DNA from: Desulfoscipio sp. XC116
Lineage (GTDB): Bacteria; Bacillota; Desulfotomaculia; Desulfotomaculales; Desulfallaceae
NCBI RefSeq assembly: GCF_039851975.1
Contig: NZ_CP156660.1
Location: 2,981,035 to 3,045,034 of the forward strand
Direction: 5' to 3'
Length of the DNA stretch: 64,000 nt
Below the pieces are notes generated by a model. That model saw only the letters and a list, made by a program, of their open reading frames with translations, searched no databases and had not been told where the DNA came from. Both the position numbers and the translations under genes were made by a program. This document shows positions 43,865 through 52,305 of the stretch, piece after piece. Position 1 is the first letter of the stretch; each line of letters opens with the position of its first letter.

Positions 43865-44338
43865 ATGATCGTTAAAGTAAAAGGAATCGCTTATGACATG
43901 TCGGGCAGCCCTATAATACTGCTTACCGACCCAACGGAACAAAGAGTATTGCCTATCTGGGTCGGGCTTTTGGAAGCCCATTCAATTGCCTTAGCCATGG
44001 AAGGGATCCCCAAAAACCGCCCGATGACTCATGATATAACTCTTACTATTTGCAATACTCTGGGCGCCAGCATAACCGGCGTTGAAATATGCGATTTAAA
44101 AGATAACACCTATTTTGCCGAGCTATATATTTCATCCGGTAAAGATAAATATCTAATTGATGTTCGCCCAAGCGACGCCATTGCTCTGGCACTCAGGGCG
44201 GGATTACCCATTAATATTTCCCAATCACTGCAAGGTCAAATGCTGGATATTCAAGAAATAATCGATGAGGACGCCAAAAAGGTTCTGGAAGAACTATCTG
44301 ATAATTTACTTGATGAATATAAAAAATCGTTACATTAA
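43865..44338 (+). CDS. Bifunctional nuclease family (DUF151) protein
   Basis: The 157-residue protein matches the BFN/DUF151 family throughout: VKGIAYDMSGSPIILLTDP, LPIWVGLLEAHSIALAMEG, RPMTHDIT, and the conserved DVRPSDAIALALR. Members are small cytoplasmic proteins; a few have been reported to have DNase and RNase activity. GGGAGG precedes the ATG. A strong terminator follows. Confidence 0.92.
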   Translation: MIVKVKGIAYDMSGSPIILLTDPTEQRVLPIWVGLLEAHSIALAMEGIPKNRPMTHDITLTICNTLGASITGVEICDLKDNTYFAELYISSGKDKYLIDVRPSDAIALALRAGLPINISQSLQGQMLDIQEIIDEDAKKVLEELSDNLLDEYKKSLH

Positions 44339-44368
44339 AAGCCCGCCAAATAAGGCGGGCTTTTTTAT
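44339..44368 (+). terminator. Intrinsic terminator after DUF151 gene
   Basis: AAGCCCGCC/GGCGGGCTT with loop AAATAA is followed by TTTTTTATAG. It may also serve the converging kinase gene. Confidence 0.88.
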
Positions 44369-44386
44369 AGTATCCAATATTGTGCG

Positions 44387-45691
44387 CTATAACTTTTCAG
44401 AAGTGTTTTGCTGTTTAACGGGCATATCAATGCATACTGCCGTGCCCTTGCCCGAGTTGCTGCGCAGCATTATTTTGCCCCCGTGTGATTCCACAACTTT
44501 TTTACAAACGGTCAGCCCCAGCCCCACACCGTTCGATTTAGTGCTGACAAAGGGTTCAAATATACTGTGCTGTATTTCCCTGGCTACTCCCAAACCGCTG
44601 TCCTCAACAATAATATAGTTTCTTCCCTGGTCCTCAGTGGTAATAATGCGCAGCCGCCCTCCGCCGGGCATGGCATCCAGAGCGTTTTCCATAATATTGC
44701 CAAAAACCGCGTGCATTTTTTCCCGGTCCAAAAACAACTTTACTAAAGGAGCATAATCTTTTATAACCACTATATCCGGGTCCATAATCGGACCCAGCGT
44801 TTCTAAAACCTCATCCAGTAAATCATTTACATCCAGCCATTCCCGATTGAGATTAAGATCATGGGAAAGGTTAAGTAAAAAGCTAATGGTTTTATCCATA
44901 TTTTTAATCGACCGGTCCATCTGCTCCAAATCCTGCTGGGCCATAACCCCGGAGGTGAAATTCCTGGCCAGAGAATAAAAGGACATCTTGAGATTGGAAA
45001 GCGGATGTCGTAATTCTTTGGCCATAACGGTGGATACAGAGCTCAAAACCTCCAATTTTTGGTCTTGATGGTTTTCACCGGCTGCATGCCGATTATCACC
45101 ATTCCGACCGTTGTCAAGCCCGATTACCCCCTCAACCTGCCAGCTGGTCTGTCTTATCTTAATGTTTTTAATTGTAGGGGCCAGCAAATTAGCGACTATC
45201 TCCAGAAGCTGTATATCCCTGTCGCTAAAATCACCGGCTGTTTCCTCACGGCCCCAGTGGACACTGCCTAATATTTGATTTCCCTCACGAATGGGAGCCC
45301 CGGCAGTATATAGAACACCCATTTTAGACAGCACATGAATATAAAAGGGATGTTTTATCAAGTGATTCAAATCCATAATTTGCGTAGACCGCCAGGTTCT
45401 GCCGGTAGCTTTAATTTTTTTCAATAAAAAGTTAGTACCGGCCCTTTTCCCCAGGGGGACAAGTATTTTTTCATCAACACCCACCCCCACTTTTAGGTTC
45501 AGCCTACCTTTTTCCCTGATATACAGCACACCTATTTTTACGTTAACGATTTTATCCAGATAAGCGTGAATGACCTCGAATATATTTTTTAAAGGCAAGC
45601 TGGAGGTAATAACCCTGCTAATTTCCAAAAGTACGGATAATTCCCGAGGCGAAAGCCCGCCATTATTAGATTGTTCCTTGGTTACAGGCAA
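44387..45691 (-). CDS. GAF-domain sensor histidine kinase
   Basis: The 434-residue soluble kinase has a GAF sensor domain (about 20-180), a linker, the DHp helix with VMAKELRHPLSNLK (phosphoacceptor His), and an HATPase domain with N-box NIMENALDAM, G1 VEDSGLGV and G2 GVGLGLTVCKKVVESHGG. It has no membrane segment, so it senses a cytoplasmic signal. There is no response-regulator gene nearby, so it is an orphan kinase; in spore formers such orphans often feed the Spo0 phosphorelay (inference). The TTG at 45691 is favoured by AAGGGTGA upstream. Confidence 0.88.
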   Translation of the reverse strand: MPVTKEQSNNGGLSPRELSVLLEISRVITSSLPLKNIFEVIHAYLDKIVNVKIGVLYIREKGRLNLKVGVGVDEKILVPLGKRAGTNFLLKKIKATGRTWRSTQIMDLNHLIKHPFYIHVLSKMGVLYTAGAPIREGNQILGSVHWGREETAGDFSDRDIQLLEIVANLLAPTIKNIKIRQTSWQVEGVIGLDNGRNGDNRHAAGENHQDQKLEVLSSVSTVMAKELRHPLSNLKMSFYSLARNFTSGVMAQQDLEQMDRSIKNMDKTISFLLNLSHDLNLNREWLDVNDLLDEVLETLGPIMDPDIVVIKDYAPLVKLFLDREKMHAVFGNIMENALDAMPGGGRLRIITTEDQGRNYIIVEDSGLGVAREIQHSIFEPFVSTKSNGVGLGLTVCKKVVESHGGKIMLRSNSGKGTAVCIDMPVKQQNTSEKL

Positions 45692-45879
45692 CGTAATCAC
45701 CCTTACCGATGTAAATATGCGCAAAATAATTTGCTAAGACATCTCTACTGCTTAATATCATTGCATTACACCGGCTAAAGTGTCAACAAAACACCTGTGA
45801 ACGGTCACATACTTCACCCATGCGGTGATAACCGCCAGCGAACGCCGTTATTTAAAACAATTGTCTTAAAATATATTTT

Positions 45880-47016
45880 TTACCGGCATGACATGAGCAA
45901 TTCCATCTGCCGGCGCACCGCTCCCTTAAATATTTGCCTGTATATTACTTCCACCATTTCCGGATCAATATCCTTCCGGCGGGCCATTTTTTTCACACGC
46001 TGCAAAATCTGCTCTTCCCTATGCATATCCACTACCGCATCTTTACTTTTAAATGCCGCCACTTGCTCGACCAGTTGCTGACGTATGGATAATAAATGCA
46101 ATACTTCAGCGTCTACCGCGTCAATCTGACTGCGCAGCCCGGGCAAATCAATCGACTGTACCGCTTCCCGATGCCCGGGCCGGGTTTCTTTTACATCGTT
46201 AGGATAACAGCCTAATAGTTTTAACCATAAACTATTATTTTTTAATTCCTGAATGGCATCGCTAACTTCCGGACAATCAGTGCGCCCCTCAAAATCGATA
46301 AAAAAGATGTAATCACCAAGTTTGCCGCCGGAAGGCCTGGACTCTATACGCGTCAGATTTATAGCCCTCTGCGCCAGCGGCCTCAGAATTCGGTAGAGGG
46401 CACCCGGGCCATCCCGCAGGGCCAGCACCAGCGATGTTTTCGCCGGCCCGCTGAAAACCGCTTCCTCACTTCCCAGTACTAAAAACCTGGTTGTATTGGC
46501 GTCGTTATCTTGAATATCAGCATGCAATATCTGTAACCCATAAGCGGCAGCCGCACTTTGCGAGCCCACCGCCGCCAGCGCCGCATCTTCAGCGCCGGCT
46601 ACTTTTAGCGCCGCTGCCGCGGTGCTGGCCGTTTCGATAACAGGCGTATCCGGCAGCCGCCGTTTCAAAAAACAGCGGCACTGAGCCAGTGCCTGGGGGT
46701 GCGAATATACTTTTTTTATATCCGCCAAAGTTACCCCCGGACACGCCAACAGATGTTGTTCTATATGCAGCAATAATTCCGCAATAACCCATGCTCCTTC
46801 CGTAACGGTTAACAAATCCAGCGTTTCCCCCACCGTACCGCCCAAGGAATTTTCCACCGGCACAATACCGCAGGTTAACTCTTTGGACGCGACTTTTTGC
46901 ACAACCGCATCCAGACTTGCGCAGCATATGAGAGTATACCCGTGCATATCGGCGTAATGCAGAGCGGCAGTGTGTGAAAAGGTACCTCGGGGTCCCAGAT
47001 AACCCAATGTGCGCAT
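45880..47016 (-). CDS. pheA: Bifunctional prephenate dehydratase / chorismate mutase
   Basis: The 378-residue protein has a prephenate dehydratase domain first (GYLGPRGTFSHTAAL, VPVENSLGG, NTTRFLVLG), then an ACT domain with the Phe-binding ESRPS motif, then an AroQ-type chorismate mutase at the C-terminus (LRSQIDAVDAEVLHLLSIR). The well-known E. coli P-protein has mutase first; here the order is PDT-ACT-CM. Together the domains convert chorismate to phenylpyruvate, with feedback by phenylalanine. It follows aroF by 44 bp and is probably under the same T-box. Confidence 0.93.
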   Translation of the reverse strand: MRTLGYLGPRGTFSHTAALHYADMHGYTLICCASLDAVVQKVASKELTCGIVPVENSLGGTVGETLDLLTVTEGAWVIAELLLHIEQHLLACPGVTLADIKKVYSHPQALAQCRCFLKRRLPDTPVIETASTAAAALKVAGAEDAALAAVGSQSAAAAYGLQILHADIQDNDANTTRFLVLGSEEAVFSGPAKTSLVLALRDGPGALYRILRPLAQRAINLTRIESRPSGGKLGDYIFFIDFEGRTDCPEVSDAIQELKNNSLWLKLLGCYPNDVKETRPGHREAVQSIDLPGLRSQIDAVDAEVLHLLSIRQQLVEQVAAFKSKDAVVDMHREEQILQRVKKMARRKDIDPEMVEVIYRQIFKGAVRRQMELLMSCR

Positions 47017-47060
47017 TACAAGTCCCCCCTATAGCCTTTATTACTCAAACGTAACGATCA

Positions 47061-48077
47061 TTACCGCATCTCGCGCCCCATAGCCGCCGCCAGGGGCCGG
47101 AGCTTCGTCATTAGCCTGTCAAACTCATCGGGCTCCAGGGACTGATGGCCATCGCACAATGCCGCCGCAGGGTCCGGGTGCACTTCTATAATTAAACCGT
47201 CGGCACCGGCCGCCACCGCCGCCCTGGACATCGGACCCACCAATTCCCGTTTGCCCGTGGCGTGACTGGGATCGACAATTACCGGCAAATGCGTAAGCCT
47301 TTTAGCCAGGGCCACCGCGCTCAGATCCAAGGTATTGCGAGTGCTGTTTTCAAAAGTGCGGATACCACGCTCACACAGTATCACTTCACCGTTACCGGCC
47401 GATACAATATACTCCGCCGCCATGAGCCATTCCTCCACCGTTGCCGAAAGACCCCTTTTAAGTAGGATGGGTTTCCCCGCCTGACCGGCCAGACGAAGCA
47501 AACGGAAATTCTGCATATTTCTGGCCCCGATTTGTAAAATATCAACATACCGGGCAGCTGTGATCAAACTTTCTTCATCCACCACTTCAGTAACCGTGGC
47601 CAGCCCGGTTTGAGCACCCACTTCCGCTAGCAAACGCACACCTTCTTCTTCCAGACCCTGGAAACTATACGGAGAGGTTCTGGGCTTGTAGGCACCGCCC
47701 CGCAGAACGCCGGCCCCGGACCGGCGCACGGCATAAGCGGCCGCCAGCAATTGCTCCTTACTTTCCACAGCGCATGGCCCGGCGATTACAGTTAGCTTGT
47801 TTCCTCCGATATTGATACCGCCGACCTTAAGCACGGTATCTTCCTCCTGCACTTCCCGGCAAACCAGTTTATAGGGCTTCATAATGCGCAGCACCTTTTC
47901 CACCCCGGGCATAGATTCCAGTCCGGACAAATCTTCATGCTGCCTATCCCCCACGGCCCCGATAACTATGCGCTTGACTCCTTTAATCAGGTGAGTTTGA
48001 AAGCCGCCGGCTTTTAAGCGATTATCCAGGGTTGCAATTTGTTCCGCATTGGTATTAAGTTTCATTACCACTACCAT
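47061..48077 (-). CDS. aroF: 3-deoxy-7-phosphoheptulonate (DAHP) synthase, AroA-beta type
   Basis: The 338-residue protein begins with the ferredoxin-like regulatory domain of this subgroup (MVVVMKLNTNAEQIATL), then the TIM-barrel catalytic part: VIAGPCAVESKEQL, RGGAYKPRTSPYSFQG, LQIGARNMQNF, PVIVDPSHATGKRE and IEVHPDP. It joins PEP and erythrose 4-phosphate as the first step of aromatic amino acid synthesis. The ATG at 48077 has TTGGAGGG seven bases upstream; frames further upstream run into the T-box terminator. Confidence 0.95.
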   Translation of the reverse strand: MVVVMKLNTNAEQIATLDNRLKAGGFQTHLIKGVKRIVIGAVGDRQHEDLSGLESMPGVEKVLRIMKPYKLVCREVQEEDTVLKVGGINIGGNKLTVIAGPCAVESKEQLLAAAYAVRRSGAGVLRGGAYKPRTSPYSFQGLEEEGVRLLAEVGAQTGLATVTEVVDEESLITAARYVDILQIGARNMQNFRLLRLAGQAGKPILLKRGLSATVEEWLMAAEYIVSAGNGEVILCERGIRTFENSTRNTLDLSAVALAKRLTHLPVIVDPSHATGKRELVGPMSRAAVAAGADGLIIEVHPDPAAALCDGHQSLEPDEFDRLMTKLRPLAAAMGREMR

Positions 48078-48102
48078 ATTTATCCCTCCAATAGGAAAAT
48101 AT

Positions 48103-48232
48103 AAAAGCCCGTCGCACGTCCCCTCAGGGACGAAAGCGACGGGCTGCTTCCGCGGTACCACCCCGGTTGACCCGACAAACAACGGGCCCCCTTATATCAA
48201 GATACGGGAAAATACTCCACCGCGGCAATAAA
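48103..48232 (-). promoter_or_regulatory. Second T-box antiterminator/terminator module (no Stem I)
   Basis: On the - strand the T-box GGGGTGGTACCGCGG (48164-48150) is followed by a terminator stem at 48143-48103 (GCCCGTCGC..GCGACGGGC, then TTTTATATTTT). Upstream sequence (TTTCCCGTATCTTG, GTCGGGTCAACC) is homologous to the same region of the first module, but only about 70 bases separate it from the first terminator, too few for a Stem I. Confidence 0.8.
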
Positions 48233-48234
48233 TC

Positions 48235-48510
48235 AAAAAGCCTCTCATCCCAAGGGACGAGAGGCTGTGCCACCGCGTTACCACCCTAGTTGACCCGCTA
48301 AATAAAAGTCGGGTCCACTTGGCAAGGTACGGGAATAAATCCGATACCCCCTGCCCTGTAACGTGGGAAGAATACGTCCTGACCTACTTACCGCATCGGT
48401 TTCAGCCGGCTTCTCCGGAGAGAACTTCAGATGGTCATAACCCGGGAACGCTTCCAGTCGGTGACGCTCCCTCCCTGGGGGCCTGTTTCCAGCCTACTTT
48501 TCTCCTTCAT
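48235..48510 (-). promoter_or_regulatory. T-box leader of the aroF-pheA operon
   Basis: Reading the - strand, a Stem I-like region (AGTA near 48497, then a long imperfect stem back to GTTCTCTCCGGAG near 48410), linker, T-box AGGGTGGTAACGCGGTGG (48287-48270) and terminator GCCTCTCGTCCC/GGGATGAGAGGC followed by TTTTT (48265-48235) are present. Uncharged tRNA would stabilise the antiterminator. TGAAGTTCTCT at 48429-48419 offers UUC (Phe) as candidate specifier; this assignment is tentative. Confidence 0.85.
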
Positions 48511-48793
48511 GGAATTTATTCAATCTTAATATGTATATTAATATATCACCGGAAAGCATTTTTAGCAAGTATTATGCAAAAAATGCTTTCAAGAAGCACC
48601 TGCCAATTTATCCATACCCGATTAGCGTATATTCATGACCTCCAACACCGGTATAAATTTGTTTTGTTGTTTATTGATTTCTAATTGCCTATCTGTGCTA
48701 AAATATTGCTAGTTCACACATTAACGTTCATCGGCAACTAACTATTTTCTTACGCACTTAATATTCTAAATTTTAAAACTTCGGAGGTCGAAA

Positions 48794-50914
48794 ATGACAC
48801 ATACTATTTTGAATTCCTTTATTAACCCAAAGTCAGTGGCCCTGATTGGGGTTTCCTCGCGTACCGGGCCGGGCACCTTTAACGTACTCGAAAGAATGCT
48901 GACCAACGGCTACCAGGGCGCAATTTACCCCGTTAATCCCCGGGGCGGCAGCATACTGGGCGTTAAAGCCTACCAGTCGGTAATACACATTGACGCGCCT
49001 GTGGACCTGGCCGTTATTGCCACCCCGCGCACCGCCGTGCCCGAGACAGTCAAACAGTGTGTGCAAAAGGGTATTGAAGCCGTCGTCATTATTACTCAGG
49101 GTTTTTCCGACGCCGACGACGAAGCGGGCATGCAAATGCACCATGAAATAGTTGACATTATCCGGGATACTAAAACCAGAGTGGTAGGCCCCAACACTTT
49201 AGGTGTCATTAACACTTTCATTAACTTCGATACATCCTTTGTGTCCTTTAATACCCGCACCAGCCCGGTGGGAGTAATCTGTCAATCGGGTATTTTCCTG
49301 GCCGCGTCGCAGGATTTCAGCGGCGGCATGGGCATTGGCATCGATATAGGCAACACCTCCGACATCGGTTTTACCGAATGTATGGAATACCTGGCAGATG
49401 ATGACCGCATTAAAGTAATTAACCTGCACATGGAAGGACTGCGCGACGGACACCGGTTCCTGGCCGCCGCGCGCCGGATTGCCTCTCAAAAGCCGGTGTT
49501 GGCGCTTAAAACCGGCAGCAGTGAGGAAGGGGCCCGTGCGGCCAGCTCCCACAGCGGCTCACTGGCGGGCGAAGATGCCGTATTTTCCGCCGCCTTTGCC
49601 CAAAGCGGTATTATCCGGGTAGAGAATTCGGCCCGCTTGGTTGAATTAAACCAGACATTTATCACCTATCAGGAAATGAAGGGTAAGCGCATCGGTTTTA
49701 TAACTATTAGCGGCGGCGCCGGTATTTTAGCCGTGGATGCCTGCAGCAAATACGGGCTTAAGCCTGCCTGCCTGTCCGACCAAACCACGACAGCGCTGGA
49801 CAATGTTTTTCCGGACTGGATGAAAACAGGCAATCCGGCGGATATATGGCCGGCGGGCATGGCCAAAGGATACGAGAAGATCACCGCGCTGGCCCTGGAC
49901 AACATGCTGGCCGATAGCAATGTGGACGCGGTACTGTGTATCACCCCGGCCTACCTTGACCCGGACGAGGACCCTCTAAATACCATCGATCTGGTTAACG
50001 AGACAGCCGCCCGTTACCCGCATAAGCCAACCGCACTGTGGATATTCGGACCGCACAAGCAGCGGTACGCGGAAAAATTCCGGGCCGCACAAGCAGCGGT
50101 GGCTTACAGTTCCCCCGACAGCGCCCTGTATTGCCTGGCCAAGCTATACCAGTACCATAGTACGATAAAAGGAAAGCAATATACCGTCTGCCCGGCACCG
50201 CGGGATATCGACCGCGCCCGTGCGGCTGCAATAATAAATGAAGGCATGAACGGACGCCTCGCTGCTCTGAATGAACAAGCCCTCGACGTGGTGGAAGCGT
50301 ATGGCATACCCGCTGTCAAACGGGGTCTGGTGCAAAGCCGGGAACAAGCGCTGCAGCTGGCGGAAGATTTCGGTTATCCCATCGCTTTGAAAATAGCGTC
50401 TCCCGATATTACCCATAAATCCGATGCGGGAGGGGTAATGCTTAATATCCAATCCGGCCAAGAGCTGGCCGGCGCTTACGATAAAATTATACAAAACATC
50501 ATGGCCTGTAAGCCAGATGCCCGTATTGAAGGGGTGCTGGTACAAACCCAAATTACCGGAGGCACCGAGGTAATCCTGGGCGGCCGCCAGGACCCCCAAT
50601 TCGGCCCGGTGCTGGTTTTCGGTCTGGGCGGGATTTATACCGAGCTGGTTCGGGACGTAACCTTCCGGGTAGCTCCGGTAACTCCGGACGAGGCATTGGC
50701 AATGATTAAAGAAACCCTGGCATACAAAATTTTATCAGGTGCCCGCGGCCAAACGCCCGGAGATATTAAAAGGCTGGTGGAATGTATAGTACGCATGGGC
50801 ACAATGCTATGCGAGAACCCGGAAATTGCCGAAGTGGATATAAACCCGCTGCTGGTAAAACCGGATAGCTGCCTGGCTCTGGACGCCAGGATAATACCCG
50901 CATATCAAGAATAA
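48794..50914 (+). CDS. ADP-forming acetate/acyl-CoA ligase, fused alpha-beta
   Basis: The 706-residue protein has the order of NDP-forming acyl-CoA synthetases: CoA-binding Rossmann domain (SVALIGVSSRTGPGTFNVL, YPVNPRGG), two succinyl-CoA ligase-like flavodoxin domains with the phosphohistidine H253 (ASSHSGSLAGEDAVF), and a C-terminal ATP-grasp domain (GYPIALKIASPDITHKSDAGGV, EVDINPLLV). It makes ATP from acyl-CoA, ADP and phosphate, a substrate-level phosphorylation step common in fermenters and syntrophs, or works in reverse. The acyl chain preferred is not visible. CGGAGG precedes the ATG. Confidence 0.93.
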   Translation: MTHTILNSFINPKSVALIGVSSRTGPGTFNVLERMLTNGYQGAIYPVNPRGGSILGVKAYQSVIHIDAPVDLAVIATPRTAVPETVKQCVQKGIEAVVIITQGFSDADDEAGMQMHHEIVDIIRDTKTRVVGPNTLGVINTFINFDTSFVSFNTRTSPVGVICQSGIFLAASQDFSGGMGIGIDIGNTSDIGFTECMEYLADDDRIKVINLHMEGLRDGHRFLAAARRIASQKPVLALKTGSSEEGARAASSHSGSLAGEDAVFSAAFAQSGIIRVENSARLVELNQTFITYQEMKGKRIGFITISGGAGILAVDACSKYGLKPACLSDQTTTALDNVFPDWMKTGNPADIWPAGMAKGYEKITALALDNMLADSNVDAVLCITPAYLDPDEDPLNTIDLVNETAARYPHKPTALWIFGPHKQRYAEKFRAAQAAVAYSSPDSALYCLAKLYQYHSTIKGKQYTVCPAPRDIDRARAAAIINEGMNGRLAALNEQALDVVEAYGIPAVKRGLVQSREQALQLAEDFGYPIALKIASPDITHKSDAGGVMLNIQSGQELAGAYDKIIQNIMACKPDARIEGVLVQTQITGGTEVILGGRQDPQFGPVLVFGLGGIYTELVRDVTFRVAPVTPDEALAMIKETLAYKILSGARGQTPGDIKRLVECIVRMGTMLCENPEIAEVDINPLLVKPDSCLALDARIIPAYQE

Positions 50915-50926
50915 CCTTTCTTAAGT

Positions 50927-50998
50927 GAACTTGTTCAGCTAAAGCTAAACATCGGGGCCTCGGACGGGGATTCTACCCCACCTGAAATAAAAATAGGA
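50927..50998 (+). repeat. Structured dispersed repeat, family A, copy 3 (truncated)
   Basis: This is homologous to the first 70 bp of the copies at 20751 and 24428 (TTGTTCAGC..., CGGGGATTCTACCCCACCTGAA). The third hairpin is missing and replaced at the point AAATAGGAA by a family B palindrome, as if one element had inserted into another. Confidence 0.75.
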
Positions 50999-51048
50999 AG
51001 GGAGTGTCGCAAAACTACTTTCTTGGAGTAGTGAGCGACCCTCCCTTT
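50998..51048. repeat. Palindromic repeat family B, copy 2
   Basis: AAGGGAGTGTCGC pairs with GCGACCCTCCCTT; the arms continue inward with mismatches around ACTACTTTC..GAGTAGT. It is in opposite orientation to copies 1 and 3. Confidence 0.75.
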
Positions 51049-51092
51049 CCCAGGTGCAGCCAATTATTGCGATAATAATCCGCTATCTTTAC

Positions 51093-51145
51093 AAAAGGCT
51101 GCTGCACTATGAACTATTTAGTCCGCTGTGCAACAGCCCTTTTGG
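51093..51145 (+). repeat. Terminator-like repeat family C, copy 2
   Basis: AAAAGGCTGCTGCAC pairs with GTGCAACAGCCCTTTT; the loop GAACTATTTAGTCCG is homologous to the loop at 39148-39196. It may serve as a terminator. Confidence 0.65.
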
Positions 51146-51377
51146 AATTTAATTAAAACATTTGAACCATTAGTTGGCACGGGGAATGGAATATAGAGAA
51201 CCACCCCCGTGCTTCTCCAACGTCCCCCCGTCTTAACGCTTTCATTATTTGACCGGGCATAATTTCGTAACGCCTATCATATAAACTGACCTTGATAATA
51301 TATTAATAAGCAGGAAATCAGCTTGCAGAGCTAAAAGTATAATGTATTAATCAGGTGGTTTACAAGGATGTGACGGC

Positions 51378-52130
51378 ATGGAAAGAAATGTGGCCAAACA
51401 CGTGCTGGCCGACGTTTTTTTAATTACCCACGGTGCCAAGGGCGAGCAGGAAACCAGGGTCATGTATGAATTATTAAGACGGTCCTATCGTTTAAGACAA
51501 ATGGTGTGGCATGAAGAATGCCTGCAAGCGGCCTGGGAACAGTACAAATATTGGTTGCACTCCAACAGCTCATTTAAAATACCGGTCCGGTCAAAACCGA
51601 AAAGCCGCTTACGCAAAAAATATACCGAGCCTTTCTATCCCATCAGACTGGAAAAGAGAGGACGCCTGGAATGGGAATTTGCTTGGCCCAGTGAAGTGCT
51701 TAACTTAACAAGCAAACTTAATCTTGGTTGCGAATACCTGGAAAATGACGATACAAACAAAGCAAAGCGCATCTTCAACAGTATTATACAGGAATGTCCA
51801 TACTTCATTGACGTCCATAATCATCTGGCAATGATAGAGTGGGATGCCGGGAATATAATCCGGGCCGAAAGCCATTACAGTCAGGCCTATGAAATTGGAC
51901 GTTCAGTACTGTCAGCCGATTTTCGGGGCAAGCTGCCCTGGGGATGGGTGGAAAACCGCCCCTTCCTGCGCGCCATACATGGTCTGGCGCTGGTTAAGCT
52001 GCGCCAGGACGACATTAAAAACGCCCAAAAGTTATTGGACTGGTTGATTAAACTGGAACCCGAAGATTTTTTGGGAGTACGCTCTATAATTAAAGATATC
52101 AAGAAGGGAATAGTACCCTGGAATGAGTAA
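51378..52130 (+). CDS. TPR-repeat hypothetical protein
   Basis: The 250-residue protein has a basic, helical N-terminus (1-100; KPKSRLRKKY) and a C-terminal half with two to three TPR-like motifs (NLGCEYLENDDTNKAKRIFN, NHLAMIEWDAGNIIRAESHY, HGLALVKLRQDDIKNAQKLL). TPRs bind proteins or peptides. There is no signal peptide or enzyme motif. It is probably a scaffold or adaptor protein with an unknown partner; it ends shortly before a small frameshifted membrane-protein frame. Confidence 0.75.
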   Translation: MERNVAKHVLADVFLITHGAKGEQETRVMYELLRRSYRLRQMVWHEECLQAAWEQYKYWLHSNSSFKIPVRSKPKSRLRKKYTEPFYPIRLEKRGRLEWEFAWPSEVLNLTSKLNLGCEYLENDDTNKAKRIFNSIIQECPYFIDVHNHLAMIEWDAGNIIRAESHYSQAYEIGRSVLSADFRGKLPWGWVENRPFLRAIHGLALVKLRQDDIKNAQKLLDWLIKLEPEDFLGVRSIIKDIKKGIVPWNE

Positions 52131-52153
52131 AAGATTACGAAAAAGGTGAACAT

Positions 52154-52305
52154 ATGTCAAAGCCCATAAATGATAAGGCGTTAACTTCAAAAATTCTTGT
52201 GGCTATGGCCGGGTTCATCGGTTCTCAAGCCATCACCGGAAGGTGTGGAATATTTTTTTTGCATGGCTGGTAGTTGGAAGTGTATACACCGCCAACTACA
52301 TTTAA
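52154..52305 (+). pseudogene. Small one-TM protein, frameshifted
   Basis: From the ATG at 52154 (AAAAGGTGA upstream) the frame reads MSKPINDKALTSKILVAMAG, then FIGSQAITGR and soon stops. In the frame offset by one base, KVWNIFFAWLVVGSVYTANY follows naturally to a TAA at 52303-52305. One inserted base at GGAAGG (about 52239-52243), or a ninth T in the T8 run ending at 52260, would restore a protein of about 50 residues. Either the gene is broken or the assembly misses one base. Its stop overlaps the end of the converging epimerase gene. Confidence 0.6.

Larger units (their letters stand above)
50915..51377. other. Intergenic region packed with repeats
   Basis: This 463-bp stretch holds truncated family A copy 3, family B copy 2 and family C copy 2 in a row, then a further hairpin-capable segment around 51178-51225 (GCACGGGG..CCCCGTGC with outer TTGG/CCAA) of unknown role. 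I see no gene in it. Confidence 0.6.
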
